From Pratylenchus scribneri (taxonomy: Eukaryota; Nematoda; Chromadorea; Rhabditida; Pratylenchidae), in the NCBI GenBank assembly GCA_030063045.1, contig JAQSEB010000138.1, positions 310,001-374,000 of the forward strand: a stretch of 64,000 bases of DNA, in the 5' to 3' direction. The notes beneath the pieces were generated by a model. That model did not search any database, was not told where the DNA came from, and saw only the letters and a program-made list of their open reading frames with translations. Position numbers and translations under genes: made by a program. Numbering within the stretch: position 1 is the first letter of the stretch; every line of letters starts with the position of its first letter. Shown here piece by piece: positions 56,101 to 64,000 of the stretch.

Positions 56101-59100
56101 ATTAAATAAAGAAAATATTAAAATCAATATGATGACTCATTCTTTTCTCCATCTTTCTCCACAAAATCCATTAGCGGCTTTTCATAATCCATTGAGGCAA
56201 ATACGGCGGATAATGGCGGATATGCTAATGGATGTCTTGAATTCACGTGGACAATTCCCTTTGTGATTTTGGACTCTCCCTTCGTTCTTTTTGATCCCCA
56301 GATTGACCCCTAATTTTCCCTTCCTTCTTTCCCTTTCAATTTTATGTCCACGTGCCCACCCCCACATTCCATTCCCGCGCAGCGGCACTATATAAAGCCG
56401 CCTTGTCCCCCCGGGGATCATACCACCCATTTTCATTCAACCAATTGTTCCATCCCCATTTCACTCCTCTTTTTATCCTTCATCAATTTCCAAACATTTT
56501 CAACATTGAATAAACTTTATTCCTTCTTTCCAACATTTTATAGGTCTTGGGTAATTCATCGGGGAATTCCTTTGACAAAAAGTGGCCTTACTAATTTCTT
56601 GAAAATTTAAAATAAAATTCTAAAATAACGAATTTTCCTCAATCAGTTAAATTCGGGTTTATGACAGTTAAAGATATTAACTTTTGCTATAATTTTGATT
56701 GCATAATAAGTCACTTTTTAGTGGGTAAATTTTGCGTTTTCCAATAATATTTAGCCTTCCTAGTTTAGTAATTTCCTTGTTTGGCTATGGCTAAATGAAT
56801 GGCTCAAAATTCCATTCAAAATAGAAACTGACCAAGCATTCGAATCCCTCTTTCAATGCACATCGCCTGTTTTTCTCGGCATTGAGATGCAAAATTCGTC
56901 TGAAAATTGGGGAATTAATTACATTAAAAAATTTAATTAAAATTTATTTTTTTATTATTTTAATTAATTTGGCTAAATATTTTTATTAAAAATAATTTTT
57001 TTAAATTTTTTATTGCTAAAAAATAATAATTAATTTATAAATTCATTTAAAAATTACAGTACTTTCTCTCTTCCGGATGTACAGTAGAATCGGCCGCTGC
57101 CGAATGACTGGATGAAACATTTGTGCCTGGGGCAAATGTTGATGTGGAAGAGGAGGAGGCCGCAGAGGATTGATGCCGTCGTTTATGGCTCATTGGGGCG
57201 AGTAACACTTTTTGAGAAGGGGAAATGAATTTTGATAAATATTATTTTTGGGTGGTAATTATAATGGTTTAAGGGTTTTACATTCCCAAACCATATATAT
57301 ACCCAAAATTGGATAGAGCTGGTCAAAACGCATTGAATGGTATATAATTTGGGCATGGTTTGGTCAACAATTAAAGGGTATTAAACGGTTTAAATCTAAT
57401 TTTGGTTTGGTCAACAATTAAAGGGTATTAAACGGTTTAAACCCATTTTGGTTTAATGGTTCAAAACTTAATTAGAATTGTTTAAACCCAAACCAAAACA
57501 TAATCAAATGATCCTAATTGATGAGATCTATCGATTGGATAAAGGATTTATATGGGTGTAAGATACATATACATTTCCGAACCATTTTTAGTATTTTAAA
57601 TTGAAAAATTCCGAAAAAATTAGACTCAAATTTTCTCAAATTTTCTTTGTATAAAAAGGAGTTAACCCTAGGCTTAAAATAACGAATTTTAACTGTTAAA
57701 ATATTCACTTGCTAACGGCTTTTCGTCCACCGCCATGCTTTCTTCTTCTTTGACACACAGCTGGCTTTGCATTCGTTGGCTGATTATTGTGCCAGGCGTT
57801 GCGGTGCCTTCACTAATTAATTCCGTCAATGATGTCGTTTCTTCTCCTGTTTCTGTCGGTGTTTCTATTGCTGCTTGTTCCATCGACATCATTCGCCTAT
57901 TACTATTCGTCTCGCACACACTTATTCCCTTTCGACGGATTGGTGTTGGTTTAAGTTGGCTGCTGGGAGGAGACGGTGTCAATGGCATTAATTGATGTTG
58001 TTGCTGTTTGGTGATGGATTCGCCGGTCTTTCGACGTCCTGCCGATGTTGATGATGATGTTTGTGACCAATGGCGAGCATTTTTTGCGGCCGGAGAATCA
58101 AATTGATTGTCCTAAATAGATAAAAATAAAAATTAATTATCTCGTTTAATTGTATTTTTTCTGGAAAATGTGTTTTGAAAATGTGTTTTGCCTATTTAAA
58201 TGTTTTTGCCTGTTTTGCCTGTTTTGCCTATTTCTTTTCCAGAAAATGTGTTTTGCCTATTTAGATGTGTTTTGCTCATTTCTTTTCCGGAAAATGTGTT
58301 TTGCCTAATTTGATTCCGGAAAATGTGTTTTGCCTAATTTGATTCCGGAAAATGTGTTTTGCCCATTTCCTTTCTGGAAAATGTGTTTTGTCCATTTCTT
58401 TTCCGGAAAATGTGTTTTGCCCTTTCTATTCCGGAAAATGTATTTTGCCTATTTCTTTAGGCAAGATGTGTTTTTCCCATTTCTTTAGGCAAAATGTGTT
58501 TTGCCTATTTCTTTAGGCAAAATGTGTTTTGCCTATTTCTTTAGGCAAAATGTGTTTTTCCCATTTCTTTAGGCAAAATGTGCTTTGCCTATTTAAATGT
58601 GTTTTTCCCATTTCTTATCCGGAAAATGTGTTTTGTTTTTTTAAATGTATTTTGCTTATTTCTTTCCGGTAAGTGTTTTTGCCTATTTAAATGTGTTTTG
58701 CCTTTTAGATATATTTTGTCTATTTAAATTTGCTTGCCTATTTAAATGTGTTTTGCCTTTTTAAATGTGTTTTGCTTATTTAAATGTGTTTTGCCTTTTC
58801 CTTTTCCGGAAAATGTGTTTTGCCTATTTAAATTTGTTTTGCCCATTTTTCTTTTCCGGAAAGTGTTTTGTATGTACTCATTCGAAAAAATGCCTCTAAT
58901 TCAGATTCAGTACTTAATTAGACTCTAATTAAATACTGAGTTTGACTGAGAATCACCTCCACAATTTTATTGCCAAAAAAGGAGGACGTGGCGGGTCCTT
59001 CTCCAACATCCATTCTCTCCTCAAATAATTGTAATTGTTTTTGTTGTTGCCGTATTTGTCTTTTGCCCAATTGTTGGGGCCGTTGTGTAGTGGAAAAACT

Positions 59101-62100
59101 GGCACGTCCCTTCTTTGTCCCACTACCTCCAATATGTTGTTGCAATTGAAATTCGGAAGGCAATGCCGATGTAGAAGACTTTTTAGGCGGAGGCGGTGAA
59201 GCGAAAGTAAAAGCATTTGCCATCAAATCCACCTAAGTAATTTTCCAAAATTATTTCCCAGAAATCGTCTCAATTTTTCTTTCTCTCCACAAAGATTTTA
59301 AGAATACCCAATCTAACGCAGTTTTTAAAAACTCATCAAGGATTGAATCAATTTTGATGATTTTGTTATCAAATTAAAGAGTAGACTTTTGGCTATTAAA
59401 TGATATTAATTTAATTTAAAATGGTCCAGACTCTAGAATTGATGAAGTTGTAAAAAAAATCATTTAAAATGCCTTTTATGAATTGTAAAATTTTAATTGG
59501 TTTGTTGAAGATAACTCCAATATTTCCCTACTAATATAAATACAATTATTTTCAATCGATGGCGAATAGTTCTACTCTTTAATTTGTTAACAAAAATCAT
59601 CAAAATCAGTTCTGTACCGGATGAGTTATAAATTGCACATCTATTATCAATTTCATCCCTAGTCAATTTGAAGTCCAGCAGAGTATCGCCCCATTATTAC
59701 TAGAGTAGGACAGATTGGTTTTAACATTAGGTAGGTATCGGTTTAAAAACTGGTTTTGATTTTTGAAAAAATAACGGGTTTCGGTTTTGGTTTTTAAATT
59801 GCATCAATTTTCGGAAGCCGAAATCGACTCTGCCCTACTCAAATTAGTACTCACCGATGCGGAATGTTGCTGTTGGGATTGTTGGAGCTGTTGACGAATT
59901 TGTTGCTGAGCAAATTGTTGTTGCGATTGCGGTTGATGGCCACCAAAAATGGGCGCAGAAAGTGGGGTGGTGGCCGGTGAATAGTGGACAGAGCCAATTG
60001 GTGACAAATTCGATGGTGCATTATTGGCCAATGTGTTTAGGTTTGGGAGAGGACCATTATTGGCGTTGGTGTTCACACCAATTGGACTATGTTGCGTCAA
60101 ATAACGCGACAAATCACTCATAATGAATTGGCGAACCTAGAATAGAATTAAAAGAAATTACCGAAATGATCAAAACAGAAACCTATAAACCATTACCCAA
60201 TCAATAAAATCTCATCAAAACAAATCATTTGATTATGTTTTGGTTTAGGTTTAACTATTTCCAATTTAGTTTTGAACCATTAAACCAAAATTGGTTCAAA
60301 CCGTTTAATACCCTTTAATTGTTGACCAAACCAAAATTGGTTCAAACCGTTTAATACCCTTTAATTGTTGACCAAACCAAAATAGGTTTAAACTGTTTAA
60401 TACCCTTTAATTGTTGACCAAACCAAAATAGGTTTAAACCGTTTAATACCCTTTAATTGTTGACCAAACCAAAATAGGTTTAAACTGTTTAATACCCTTT
60501 AATTGTTGACCAAACCAAAATTGGTTTAAACCGTTTAATACCCTTTAATTGTTGACCAAACCAAAATTAGATTTAAACCGTTTAATACCCTTTAATTGTT
60601 GACCAAACCATGACCAAATTATCTACCATTCAATGCGTTTTGACCAGCTCTATCCAATTTTGAGTATGTGGTTTAGAATGTGTGTGACAAACCCTTCCTT
60701 AAACCATTATAGTCTTTTTCGGACTAAATTTTATTAAGAAAAAGTTATAAAACTGACCGGTGTTTGCGGATTTGTAGTGGATGCGAGGGAATGGAGCAGT
60801 GAATTAGTATGTTGCGGTTGTTGTTGGTGCTGCAATGACGATGATTTTTGCTGTAAATGTGCCGTAAGGGCCGACTGTTGTTGTGATTGTGAGGAACGAA
60901 TTCCGCCGCCACTGTTGCCATTTCCTACGATTGCATTTTGTTGATGGGAAATCAAATTTGTGAGCGTTGGTGAGGCAGTGGTGGCATATGCCAGCGAAGA
61001 TTGGCCACCACCAATGTTTGCAGTTGGCGGCGATGATTGGCTGTTTTGATTTTGTTGTTGATTGGAGGCAGCCAATAGGGATTGAGCGGTAAAATTGTGG
61101 GCGGCTGAGAGGGTCAAAGGCGAAATTTGAGCGGCTGATGGAGGTGCAAATGTTTGAGACAATGTTTGTTGTGGAATTCCCTAGAAATATAAATAAATAA
61201 ATGAATAAGTATTTTTGACTACAATTATAAATACCGTAAATTCTTATATAATATACCATGGGGAATTATTTTTCTATCTCTTCTGTAAAGGTGGGGTCTG
61301 GGGGATAAACAATAAATTAGAGAGTTGGATTATTAGAAATATGAAAATAGTAGTAAGGGAATTATTTTTCAACCTCGCTACCCAAAAGCCAAAATGTGAG
61401 GAATTTTATTAGAGAAACAGAATTTACGGTAATATTTGGAATTTATTGGATAGGTTTAATTTGGTTGAAAAACAAATATAAAAAATTTTATTTTTTAGGA
61501 ACGTTTTTCTATGATTTTATACTTTTTTTCATTATTTTACCACATTTTTTCGAACATTTTTTGGACTTGGACGGAAAATTTGCCAAAAATTAGGGGATTT
61601 TTTGATTTGGTTTGTATACAGAAATATATTTAAAACCTAGATACCCATTTTTCCTAAAATTGGCTTGCTTTGGAGCTATTATTTTTTCATAAAGCCTCTA
61701 AAAATTTTTGGAGAGGATGCTTCAATTAGAAAAGGGCCAATATATTTCATAGACTCTCCAAATAAGGAAAAAAATTTCCACCTTTTTCTCCTTAAAAATA
61801 CTCAAAAGTGGGTGCTATTATTAGTAGAGGGGGCTTCAAAGAAAAATAGGGGTAATAAAATTTCCAAAAGTTTATTGAAATGGTTTCAACCTTTCCTCTC
61901 CAACTAAATTAACTTACATTTGAGCTTTTCCTATGTCCTTCATTTTGTTGCTGTTGAGGTAAAGGATAAATTTGTTGTTGTTGGCCACCAGTATTTTGCT
62001 GTTGTTGAATGAACCAAGGCCATTGCTGGGTGGTTTGTTGTGGCCGAGATGGTCCAGCCAATGTTGTTGTTTGGCCACCAATTGCCGCTTGGCTAAGTGC

Positions 62101-62901
62101 CGCCGAGGAGGCCGCAATCAACAGGGAATAGTCAATGGCAGAGGGCAGAAAATGCGATGATGGATGCGGGGATGAGGCCATTGAAGTGATCGTCGTTTGT
62201 TGGGTCAGGGTTGTCTGCAAAATAATTATAAAAATAAAAAAATAATGTTTAAAAAATGTATTTCGCCAGGAAAAACAGGGAAAATAATCTATACCAAATA
62301 TGATAATTATCGGTTATCCCTAGGAAATTTTGAACAACCCTAAGGAATGTTCCTAATAAGTCAATCGTAGGGCGGCTTTAATCAGTTCATAGGGCCTTAT
62401 TTAAAATGATATTATTTGGATCCTAGGATAATTGATTAGAGACATTCTTGTGCCTATTTTAGGGAAATCATAGGGTGACTTTGGGGCTGTTCAAAATCTG
62501 GCCAAATATAATCAATGAGTACACCAAATATAATTAAAAGTATCATACTTACTTGATTTGCAATTTTTGTGGACATTGGCGGTGGCACATCACGTCCTAC
62601 TCCATAGCCAAGCAGCTGTTGCTGATCCACAAGGCTGGTTGCCACATTTGAGGAAGATGGGCCAAATTGTTGTTGTTGCCCCCCGATTGCTGCCAAACTT
62701 TGCGGTTCATAAACGGCCGCCTGGGAATACAGCGGATTCGAAGTGTTCGGAGTGGCCACTGGCACGGCCATTGCCTGTGGTTGTTTGCCAATGGATTGAG
62801 GCGGTGGTTGTTGTTGTTGGCGTGAAATTGTGGCAGCCGATTTTGATGGGACCGATGGAAGGGATGAAGAATGTTGTTGTTGATGCAGTGAAGCGCGATT
62901 A
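44191..62901 (-). CDS. mml-1: Mondo-family bHLH-zipper factor, 3' part
   Basis: Twelve in-window exons (minus strand, 5' to 3'): 62901-62553, 62214-61918, 61180-60758, 60136-59855, 59232-58957, 58111-57709, 57207-57063, 56899-56833, 46638-46503, 46154-45979, 45302-45145 and 44308-44191, about 942 aa with consistent phases; the N-terminal Mondo conserved region lies beyond the window. The first five exons are Q/S/P-rich. Exons 7-8 encode basic region and helix 1 (RILHLNAEKNRR, with the H, E and R that contact an E-box), exon 9 loop and helix 2 plus the start of the zipper (AVVLNRAAQHIRGLVEKEQN). Exon 11 carries a W-L-x-x-x-W plus LRP pattern, matching the W-L and LRP segment of the Mondo/MLX C-terminal dimerisation domain. 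Mondo proteins act with MLX as sugar-responsive transcription factors. A BEL element lies between exons 8 and 9. Confidence 0.9.
44345..45100. repeat. Family A element with about 11 core units
   Basis: In the last Mondo intron. Units alternate between TTAAAGGGTATTAAACGG and TTAATGGGTATTAAACGG forms in blocks. The flanks are standard; a short extra flank fragment precedes it at about 44345. Confidence 0.92.
46788..46792. repeat. Target-site duplication of the BEL element (left)
   Basis: AAAAG here is repeated at 56578-56582, directly after the 3' LTR. A 5-bp duplication is typical of BEL/Pao integrases. Confidence 0.9.
46793..47324 (+). repeat. 5' LTR of the BEL element
   Basis: 532 bp, starts TGTCGCATAA and ends CCTTTGACA. 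It contains a TATA box, a GC-rich promoter zone and an AATAAA signal (47256-47261). Confidence 0.95.
47136..47143 (+). promoter_or_regulatory. LTR TATA box
   Basis: TATATAAA follows GCGCAGCGGCAC and lies 120 bp before the LTR AATAAA, so transcripts would start near 47165. The same motif is at 56389-56396 in the 3' LTR. Confidence 0.75.
47328..47340 (+). other. Primer-binding site, tRNA-Gly-like
   Basis: TGGTGCAACGGCC begins 3 nt after the 5' LTR. It agrees with the complement of a tRNA-Gly(GCC) 3' end (TGGTGCATTGGCC) at 11 of 13 positions, from my knowledge of that tRNA. Glycine primers are common in BEL/Pao. Confidence 0.65.
47544..48401 (+). CDS. Accessory leader ORF of the BEL element, unknown function
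   Basis: A 285-aa frame lies between the primer site and the polyprotein, in a different frame and 232 nt before it. The initiator is the only methionine. Residues 1-50 are hydrophobic; a cysteine cluster (ICNCRFCAF) and a basic run (QRKKRRKEF) follow; the middle (about 95-165) is charged and aromatic and could fold as helices; then a proline-rich stretch (VITPPPIVPAP) and a lysine-rich end. A possible acceptor (CCTTTAG at about 47679) could allow translation from a spliced transcript, starting at about residue 46. I recognise no family. Standard BEL elements have one Gag-Pol ORF, so this is an added gene or a captured host piece. Possible roles (RNA binding, regulation) are speculation. Confidence 0.6.
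   Translation: MPSFEVNFGIVWFPIISFSVFEQILCHPQIVWTKFLPLLSQNFPLVSDNPAIVERKFQLLVEETNSNRHKPGQICNCRFCAFVDEVDQRKKRRKEFEEEGSSQPPDAKKQYRLYHLLKAFDHLEYFSRNWQANPVDLVKRGEDIEVLSKKGWGNRFAVTNRIRSYIQAEIGKPQKPEKPADRIIRNSLGLGRQRATKPIDPTDPLGLDEISPEPVITPPPIVPAPKVLKREIFSINLLVKSNKAEANRGGQSSEISASSSAKLKEEQLVRYKKAFSKIAKIIDTL
48634..56055 (+). CDS. BEL Gag-Pol-envelope-like polyprotein
   Basis: A single frame of 2,473 codons from ATG 48634; the stop lies 10 bp inside the 3' LTR. Gag: DUF1759-type region (about 115-260, LPTFDG...W-E-Q-F-W) and zinc knuckles (C330, C362, C381 starts). Protease: DPGS at 495-498, with proline in the usual D-S/T-G triad. RT: D823 and YMDN at 901-904 in place of YxDD. RNase H: D1071, E1116, D1146, D1195. 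Integrase: H1406/H1411 with C1441/C1445, then D1476, D1538, E1589. A DUF5641-like segment at about 1690-1775. Envelope-like part: a hydrophobic leader at about 1848-1868, a basic cleavage-type site (KRRLKR near 2120), many cysteines and N-glycosylation sites, and a membrane segment at about 2386-2415. All parts are in one frame without a splice or frameshift signal that I can see. Confidence 0.93.
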   Translation: MSGPLRQIITPTATRLSTYLTEAENLPENRNMSQVKRLLNKINRSVNFLDCKNFEWSEIMSSMTGEARTLEMQEYNNFLATNNFIDLIDRGKVQAVELENWIEENLPTTNGTKIRLPQLSLPTFDGKMANWEQFWSAFQAAIDDDLSIPNVQKMAYLISCLKGDAERELKGYNVIGTNYTHAVNHLKNRFGNKESIKSALFGDLRKISFASQKTPDIRKMLTEINRILNQLKASGEEINNKATEELIQQKFPGWILLDIITQKKGIPEFNTEKLILLIDEILTQRETVWELTKNFKNTKFQKNEQTLIGENSESKNQKGQNTDGKSRLPCVFCSGTNHTSNRCLKYKNKDMRIKRLFELKKCMKCFKEGHISKNCTQKIECKKCKGPHFIAVCAKINHEEMNKMGNSSGGKQNFTQSKDKEPWRKGIANCAEEENNQEQNEENTQESLFLEDEAFVVDEEVILSEGKNKVVLMSNTHEFKNGMHGNGEEGTTLYDPGSTSNYITNSLARKLKLTILKRENTRVSGYGGSQSSFQSGIVKVYVKGVDENYYPLLCKTSPALEKMLITVTYVTDERIPKVKTRKVKPDLMLGVIDFWRVFERKKRISQRTYRIFTKLGAFDCGEMKIDKPITSYAYVMEDEYEIGGKNPKDISYPGNFWDLEILGIKENPNTTRIDEEDEAMKQFENNLRQLNDGRYEVAWPWKNGIPKLSSNFGKTYGRFINLYEKHGTKIMEKCEQIINEQLSLGMVEDAPFETGELCHYIPFQVILKESSSFTKARMVFDPSARTREGLSLNQQLLTGPNLLPKLAGVLLRIRTYSLLLICDIEKAFLQIALRQADRDAKRFLWVYDINKPPKGNNLRILRFSRVPFGFVSSPFLLIATVIHHLRKFDTPLTRELIKNLYMDNMASKANTVEEAIENYHKIKDIFSKAKMNVREFISNSKEVNDNIPEKDQHPGIKGGLIKLLGVHWSPNEDTLLIKLPTIPKAEIISKRNLLAYIHSVFDPHGLLSPVTVSAKLLYQKVCNRKVNWEDKLNEEEMQNWDKISKTWDSCHYSFPRNIDYGGKKDLHCFVDASMNCYAAVIYLRSQIDSDFIKSHLIFSKNRIKPLDKNLTIPRLELLAAVIGFRAVKFVQQELKLVIENITIWSDSQIALYWIGTPYNDKKFENNKFVKNRLMEIQADKNIIFRYVPTKQNPADISCRGCETMELRTNSLWWFGPKWLKQDYSYWPAIIQIEPKKETNEEEDIHIHQNGEEDSFITELNFENSIIDPSRFSSFWRLLYTLMFVLRFCKMVVWRKCSKLPSEIERLNKITAGESNILVKRNDEFKIEKPFTASDIEIAEKILIKEAQNRHQLTDQRKKELQIYEDEFGILRCRSRLQNNTYSFDFTNPIYLPYNDPFTKLLILKIHNLLLHGSASLVHSSLKNRFYLERARSTIKKTLKECKGNCREFRKYQLEKMPPYPNYRLEKAIVFEYTGLDFMGPINMKRNGELIKGWILLLTCLVSRCVHLEIVTDMTTTSFLNAFRMFVARRTKPKIIVSDNGAQFRLGKKVLDLLWKNLPNDESITTYMANEGINWKFNTPLAPWQGGIFERINGLIKNCCRKALGRKILQEDDFRVFICEVEAVLNCRPIIPVTDDLDSFVLRPIDFIYPGAMPGLPNHNNPEDDDTYLPKNAESAEKLLEIWNKKSTTINKFWDIWAVEYLNILRERTQFHRQNNKNLIKALPKINEIVMIQEDDMVKGTWKIGKIVEIISPRRIAVKLPNGNIVHRPPSLLYSLEVPREADIQAYEEADIQISEEANIATRKTKLRGKNVQKARNSHSNSKKLKYVNNPRKNCLTCGKTHLKKLKRFNPFVICLMSLCFIISNVFGQNPMLCPSTDSSQYWRIEDEMLPCANFTIDPPLPTVHTFDIYEPNLDLISLEAAHCSIIEEIVHYKTDLVNIPHSHYEYKNKSVTQEECNRMRKLNRCSEGILRGEYNNKRTQNQPEVDFTYWEIGYKNASITNCFYTKSFIYVKPGSKILSSPLSEISHCNYQLGTCTLKDESILIWDVDNKDERLCKLRKIAKWTGTFMGDIWLAENNIFALSFTSSIQEINDCDNKFIITSQDYAVPKIQYEMIKIKIKRRLKRTITEPQDGMVKGSQLAAELTANQVLSTNTTRRAFNHIAALICSKGGNEIIGKTFGGMDPTTLARITLNNSFLIGKWVSKNILETIHCLPIPIENISFVASEKCYNRLKVNATILDKKIEATLDPKTLILTEEYEEVDCKNNKLISLVMGEKLIRVNQLTGKYVEIEEKRIHQLKLSTKDSNNKLELEPTVFYNYIITNYTDPRQKTMEMFQAYRLDQRFEEKKLESELKIGRWNEYMHESKEKLNHLFPSWTGFDLNYNWKEIWICISCLYSTYLIVMIELIPMIMIRILRYTNIDQYLNNILPTIGVDDHPTYELNILPSEVNTQNHQRQNRRIRRNYIFTRRARSVA
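56046..56577 (+). repeat. 3' LTR of the BEL element
   Basis: 532 bp; no difference from the 5' LTR was seen on side-by-side reading. The polyprotein stop codon lies inside its first ten bases. Confidence 0.95.
57265..57590. repeat. Family A foldback element, 2 core units
   Basis: Forward orientation in a Mondo intron, with flanks ATTGGATAGAGCTGGTCAAA and TGATGAGATCTATCGATTGG. Confidence 0.87.
58160..58870. repeat. 28-bp degenerate satellite in a Mondo intron
   Basis: About 25 degenerate units built on AAAATGTGTTTTGCCTATTT, with two subtypes: one ends CTTTTCCGG, the other CTTTAGGC. Unit length varies from about 18 to 30 bp, suggesting an old array with local re-expansion. Confidence 0.9.
59300..59640. 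repeat. Family C foldback element
   Basis: Ends ATTGAATCAATTTTGATGAT and ATCATCAAAATCAGTTCTGT are inverted; inside them lie AAATTAAAGAGTAGACTTTT and CTACTCTTTAATTTGTTAAC, also inverted. In a Mondo intron. Confidence 0.83.
59695..59850. repeat. Family E short foldback
   Basis: ACTAGAGTAGGACAGATTGG at the left pairs with CGACTCTGCCCTACTCAAAT at the right; the interior is rich in CGGTTT. It ends at the donor side of Mondo exon 59855-60136. Confidence 0.75.
60165..60715. repeat. Family A foldback element, about 7 core units
   Basis: Reverse orientation in a Mondo intron. Units vary at GGTTCAAACC, GGTTTAAACC and GGTTTAAACT; flanks are standard. Confidence 0.9.
61230..61433. repeat. Short TIR element, possible Tc1/mariner-type MITE
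   Basis: TACCGTAAATTCT at the left pairs with AGAATTTACGGTA at the right, about 200 bp apart. TA at both ends would fit a TA target duplication. No coding content. In a Mondo intron. Confidence 0.65.
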
Positions 62902-64000
62902 CTGGAACAAAAATTGAATTTTTTTAGCTTTAGGGTCAAGACAAAAAAATTATTTTGGTAATTTTATATGTGTTCTCAACACTAATTTGTCCTTACTTCA
63001 GTAATATTTGATGTTTTTGGCCAACTTGACAAGAAAAATGTCAGCATTTTTACAAATATGATCTATCAATTATAAAAATGTTGGAGTTTTGCCTCACCAA
63101 GATTTGCTTAAATTTGATAAAATGGCCATTTTGATAAGCAAATGCCAACGTTTACAATATGGACCTATCCTAGATAAAATGTGCTAATATCTTGCTTATC
63201 AAGATGGCGACATAAATTGAAGATTTGGCCATCCTGCTGATAATAAAGCCAAAATTTTTTAAAAAAAATGGCAAGTGACATATCCATGTCTATGAAATTT
63301 TAGCTTACCAAAGATAGTGATATGCATAATTTTTGGACAAAATTGGGGCTAACATTTGTGCCTAGCGTTTCTTTAACTACTTTTAGGCTATGATTTAGGA
63401 TGCTTTAGTAATTATAAATATAATGTAATGAATTAAGCTATCTCAAAAAATGCAATTAAAAATCGATGGATTTTCCTAAATTTTTAAATCATATAATCTA
63501 AATTCCTAAAATAATCATTCATTTTATCAGATTGGGATAATTTCCCAGTCATGGTGAGGGCGACCGCACCCAATTTTTATATAAGGCTACTTAAATTTTT
63601 TTTTATCCTTAATTTTTATGCAAAGCCAATGGTCGCTTAATGCTTATGGCGTTTGTTGGTTGATATGAATTATTTTAGGAAATGATTTTTATAAAAAAAA
63701 AACTTCCGTGTCGAAAAATCGGAATTTTTAAGGCCAAAAATTTGTCCAAATCAAAAAAGATTCCAATCAAATCCTAATACTTATTAGCCATAAGCTATAA
63801 CTTAAACTAAAAGCTTAAACCCAAACTTCAAACCATAAAATTTTAAATTTTAATAACCATATCAATGCCAACAATGTCTAAGGGGTAAGGGCCTTTCCTA
63901 TTCATCCTACTGTACTCCCATCTCCCACTTTTTGCCTTAGAGCTTGTCACCCTATCAATCAAATATTGCCCCCAATCTGCTTTTAAAACCACAGCAGAGG
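62902..64000. other. Upstream Mondo intron or flank
   Basis: The minus-strand exon 62901 has a clear acceptor (TTTTTGTTCCAG), so the gene continues to the right. I found no further exon with the right phase in this 1.1 kb; it is AT-rich and ends in the dispersed repeat shared with 37745. Confidence 0.5.

Larger units (their letters stand above)
46793..56577 (+). mobile_element. Complete BEL/Pao LTR retroelement with envelope-like region
   Basis: The element is 9,785 bp, with LTRs of 532 bp each (TGTCGCATA...TTTGACA) that read identically, a 5-bp target duplication, a tRNA-Gly-like primer site, an extra leader ORF and one long polyprotein frame without stops. It is inserted antisense in a Mondo intron. 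Domain order (Gag, protease, RT, RNase H, integrase, DUF5641-type region, envelope-like) and the 5-bp duplication place it in BEL/Pao. Identical LTRs mean a recent insertion or recent gene conversion. No clear polypurine tract adjoins the 3' LTR; the last purine-rich run is about 25-40 nt upstream. Confidence 0.95.
46700..56825. repeat. Family B MITE interrupted by the BEL element
   Basis: The left arm (46708-46792: TGGCCATAACTCTCAATAAG, AAAGGCGATATGCCATTTGA, TCCTCTAAAAAG) and the remainder (56583-56825: TTAGTGGGTAAATTTTGCGT, TTGGCTATGGCTAAATGAAT) are two pieces of one family B foldback. Removing the BEL element and one AAAAG restores a copy of about 335 bp in a Mondo intron of about 404 bp. 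Confidence 0.82.

Noticed and set aside
57735..57995. Plus-strand 86-codon frame
   Set aside because: It is antisense to Mondo exon 58111-57709, which fits the gene's splice phases.

Overview
This window looks like nematode nuclear DNA. It is AT-rich, its genes are cut by many introns of about 40-60 nt (plus longer ones filled with repeats), and the genes recognisable by translation are animal genes: CCDC134, LRRC59, rabphilin (C. elegans rbf-1 type) and a Mondo-family bHLH factor (C. elegans mml-1 type). Nothing bacterial or organellar is seen. The clade within nematodes cannot be fixed from the sequence alone. All gene models were built by hand from reading frames, GT-AG sites and phase matching, without transcript data.

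Layout. 1-584 (minus): small secreted protein with half of a cereblon-type CULT domain. 1156-2511 (plus): 259-aa coiled-coil protein with a possible CH-like region. 2795-3977 (plus): CCDC134 orthologue. 4567-8530 (plus): LRRC59 orthologue, with a large satellite in intron 5. 8531-14325: gene-poor, with foldback elements and a Merlin-like DNA transposon that keeps only the N-terminal zinc-ribbon part of its transposase. 14326-42987 (plus): rabphilin, about 21 coding exons and several candidate alternative N-terminal exons, introns full of MITE-like elements. 44191 to beyond 62901 (minus): 3' part of a Mondo/MML-1 gene, with glutamine-rich middle exons, bHLH-zipper and C-terminal Mondo domain; the 5' part lies outside. 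Rabphilin and Mondo are convergent.

The main event is a complete 9,785-bp BEL/Pao LTR retroelement at 46793-56577, on the plus strand inside a Mondo intron that separates the two halves of the bHLH domain. Its 532-bp LTRs look identical, it has a 5-bp target duplication (AAAAG), and it landed inside an older foldback MITE, giving a clear order of events. It carries an extra 285-aa ORF before the polyprotein and one 2,473-codon frame covering Gag, protease, RT, RNase H, integrase and an envelope-like glycoprotein region. Two catalytic motifs are unusual (DPGS in the protease, YMDN in RT).

At least five dispersed foldback families (called A to E here) and several satellites occupy introns and intergenic DNA. 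Family A is the most striking: a MITE-like frame whose centre holds a 46-bp unit amplified from 0-1 to about 18 copies at 12 places.
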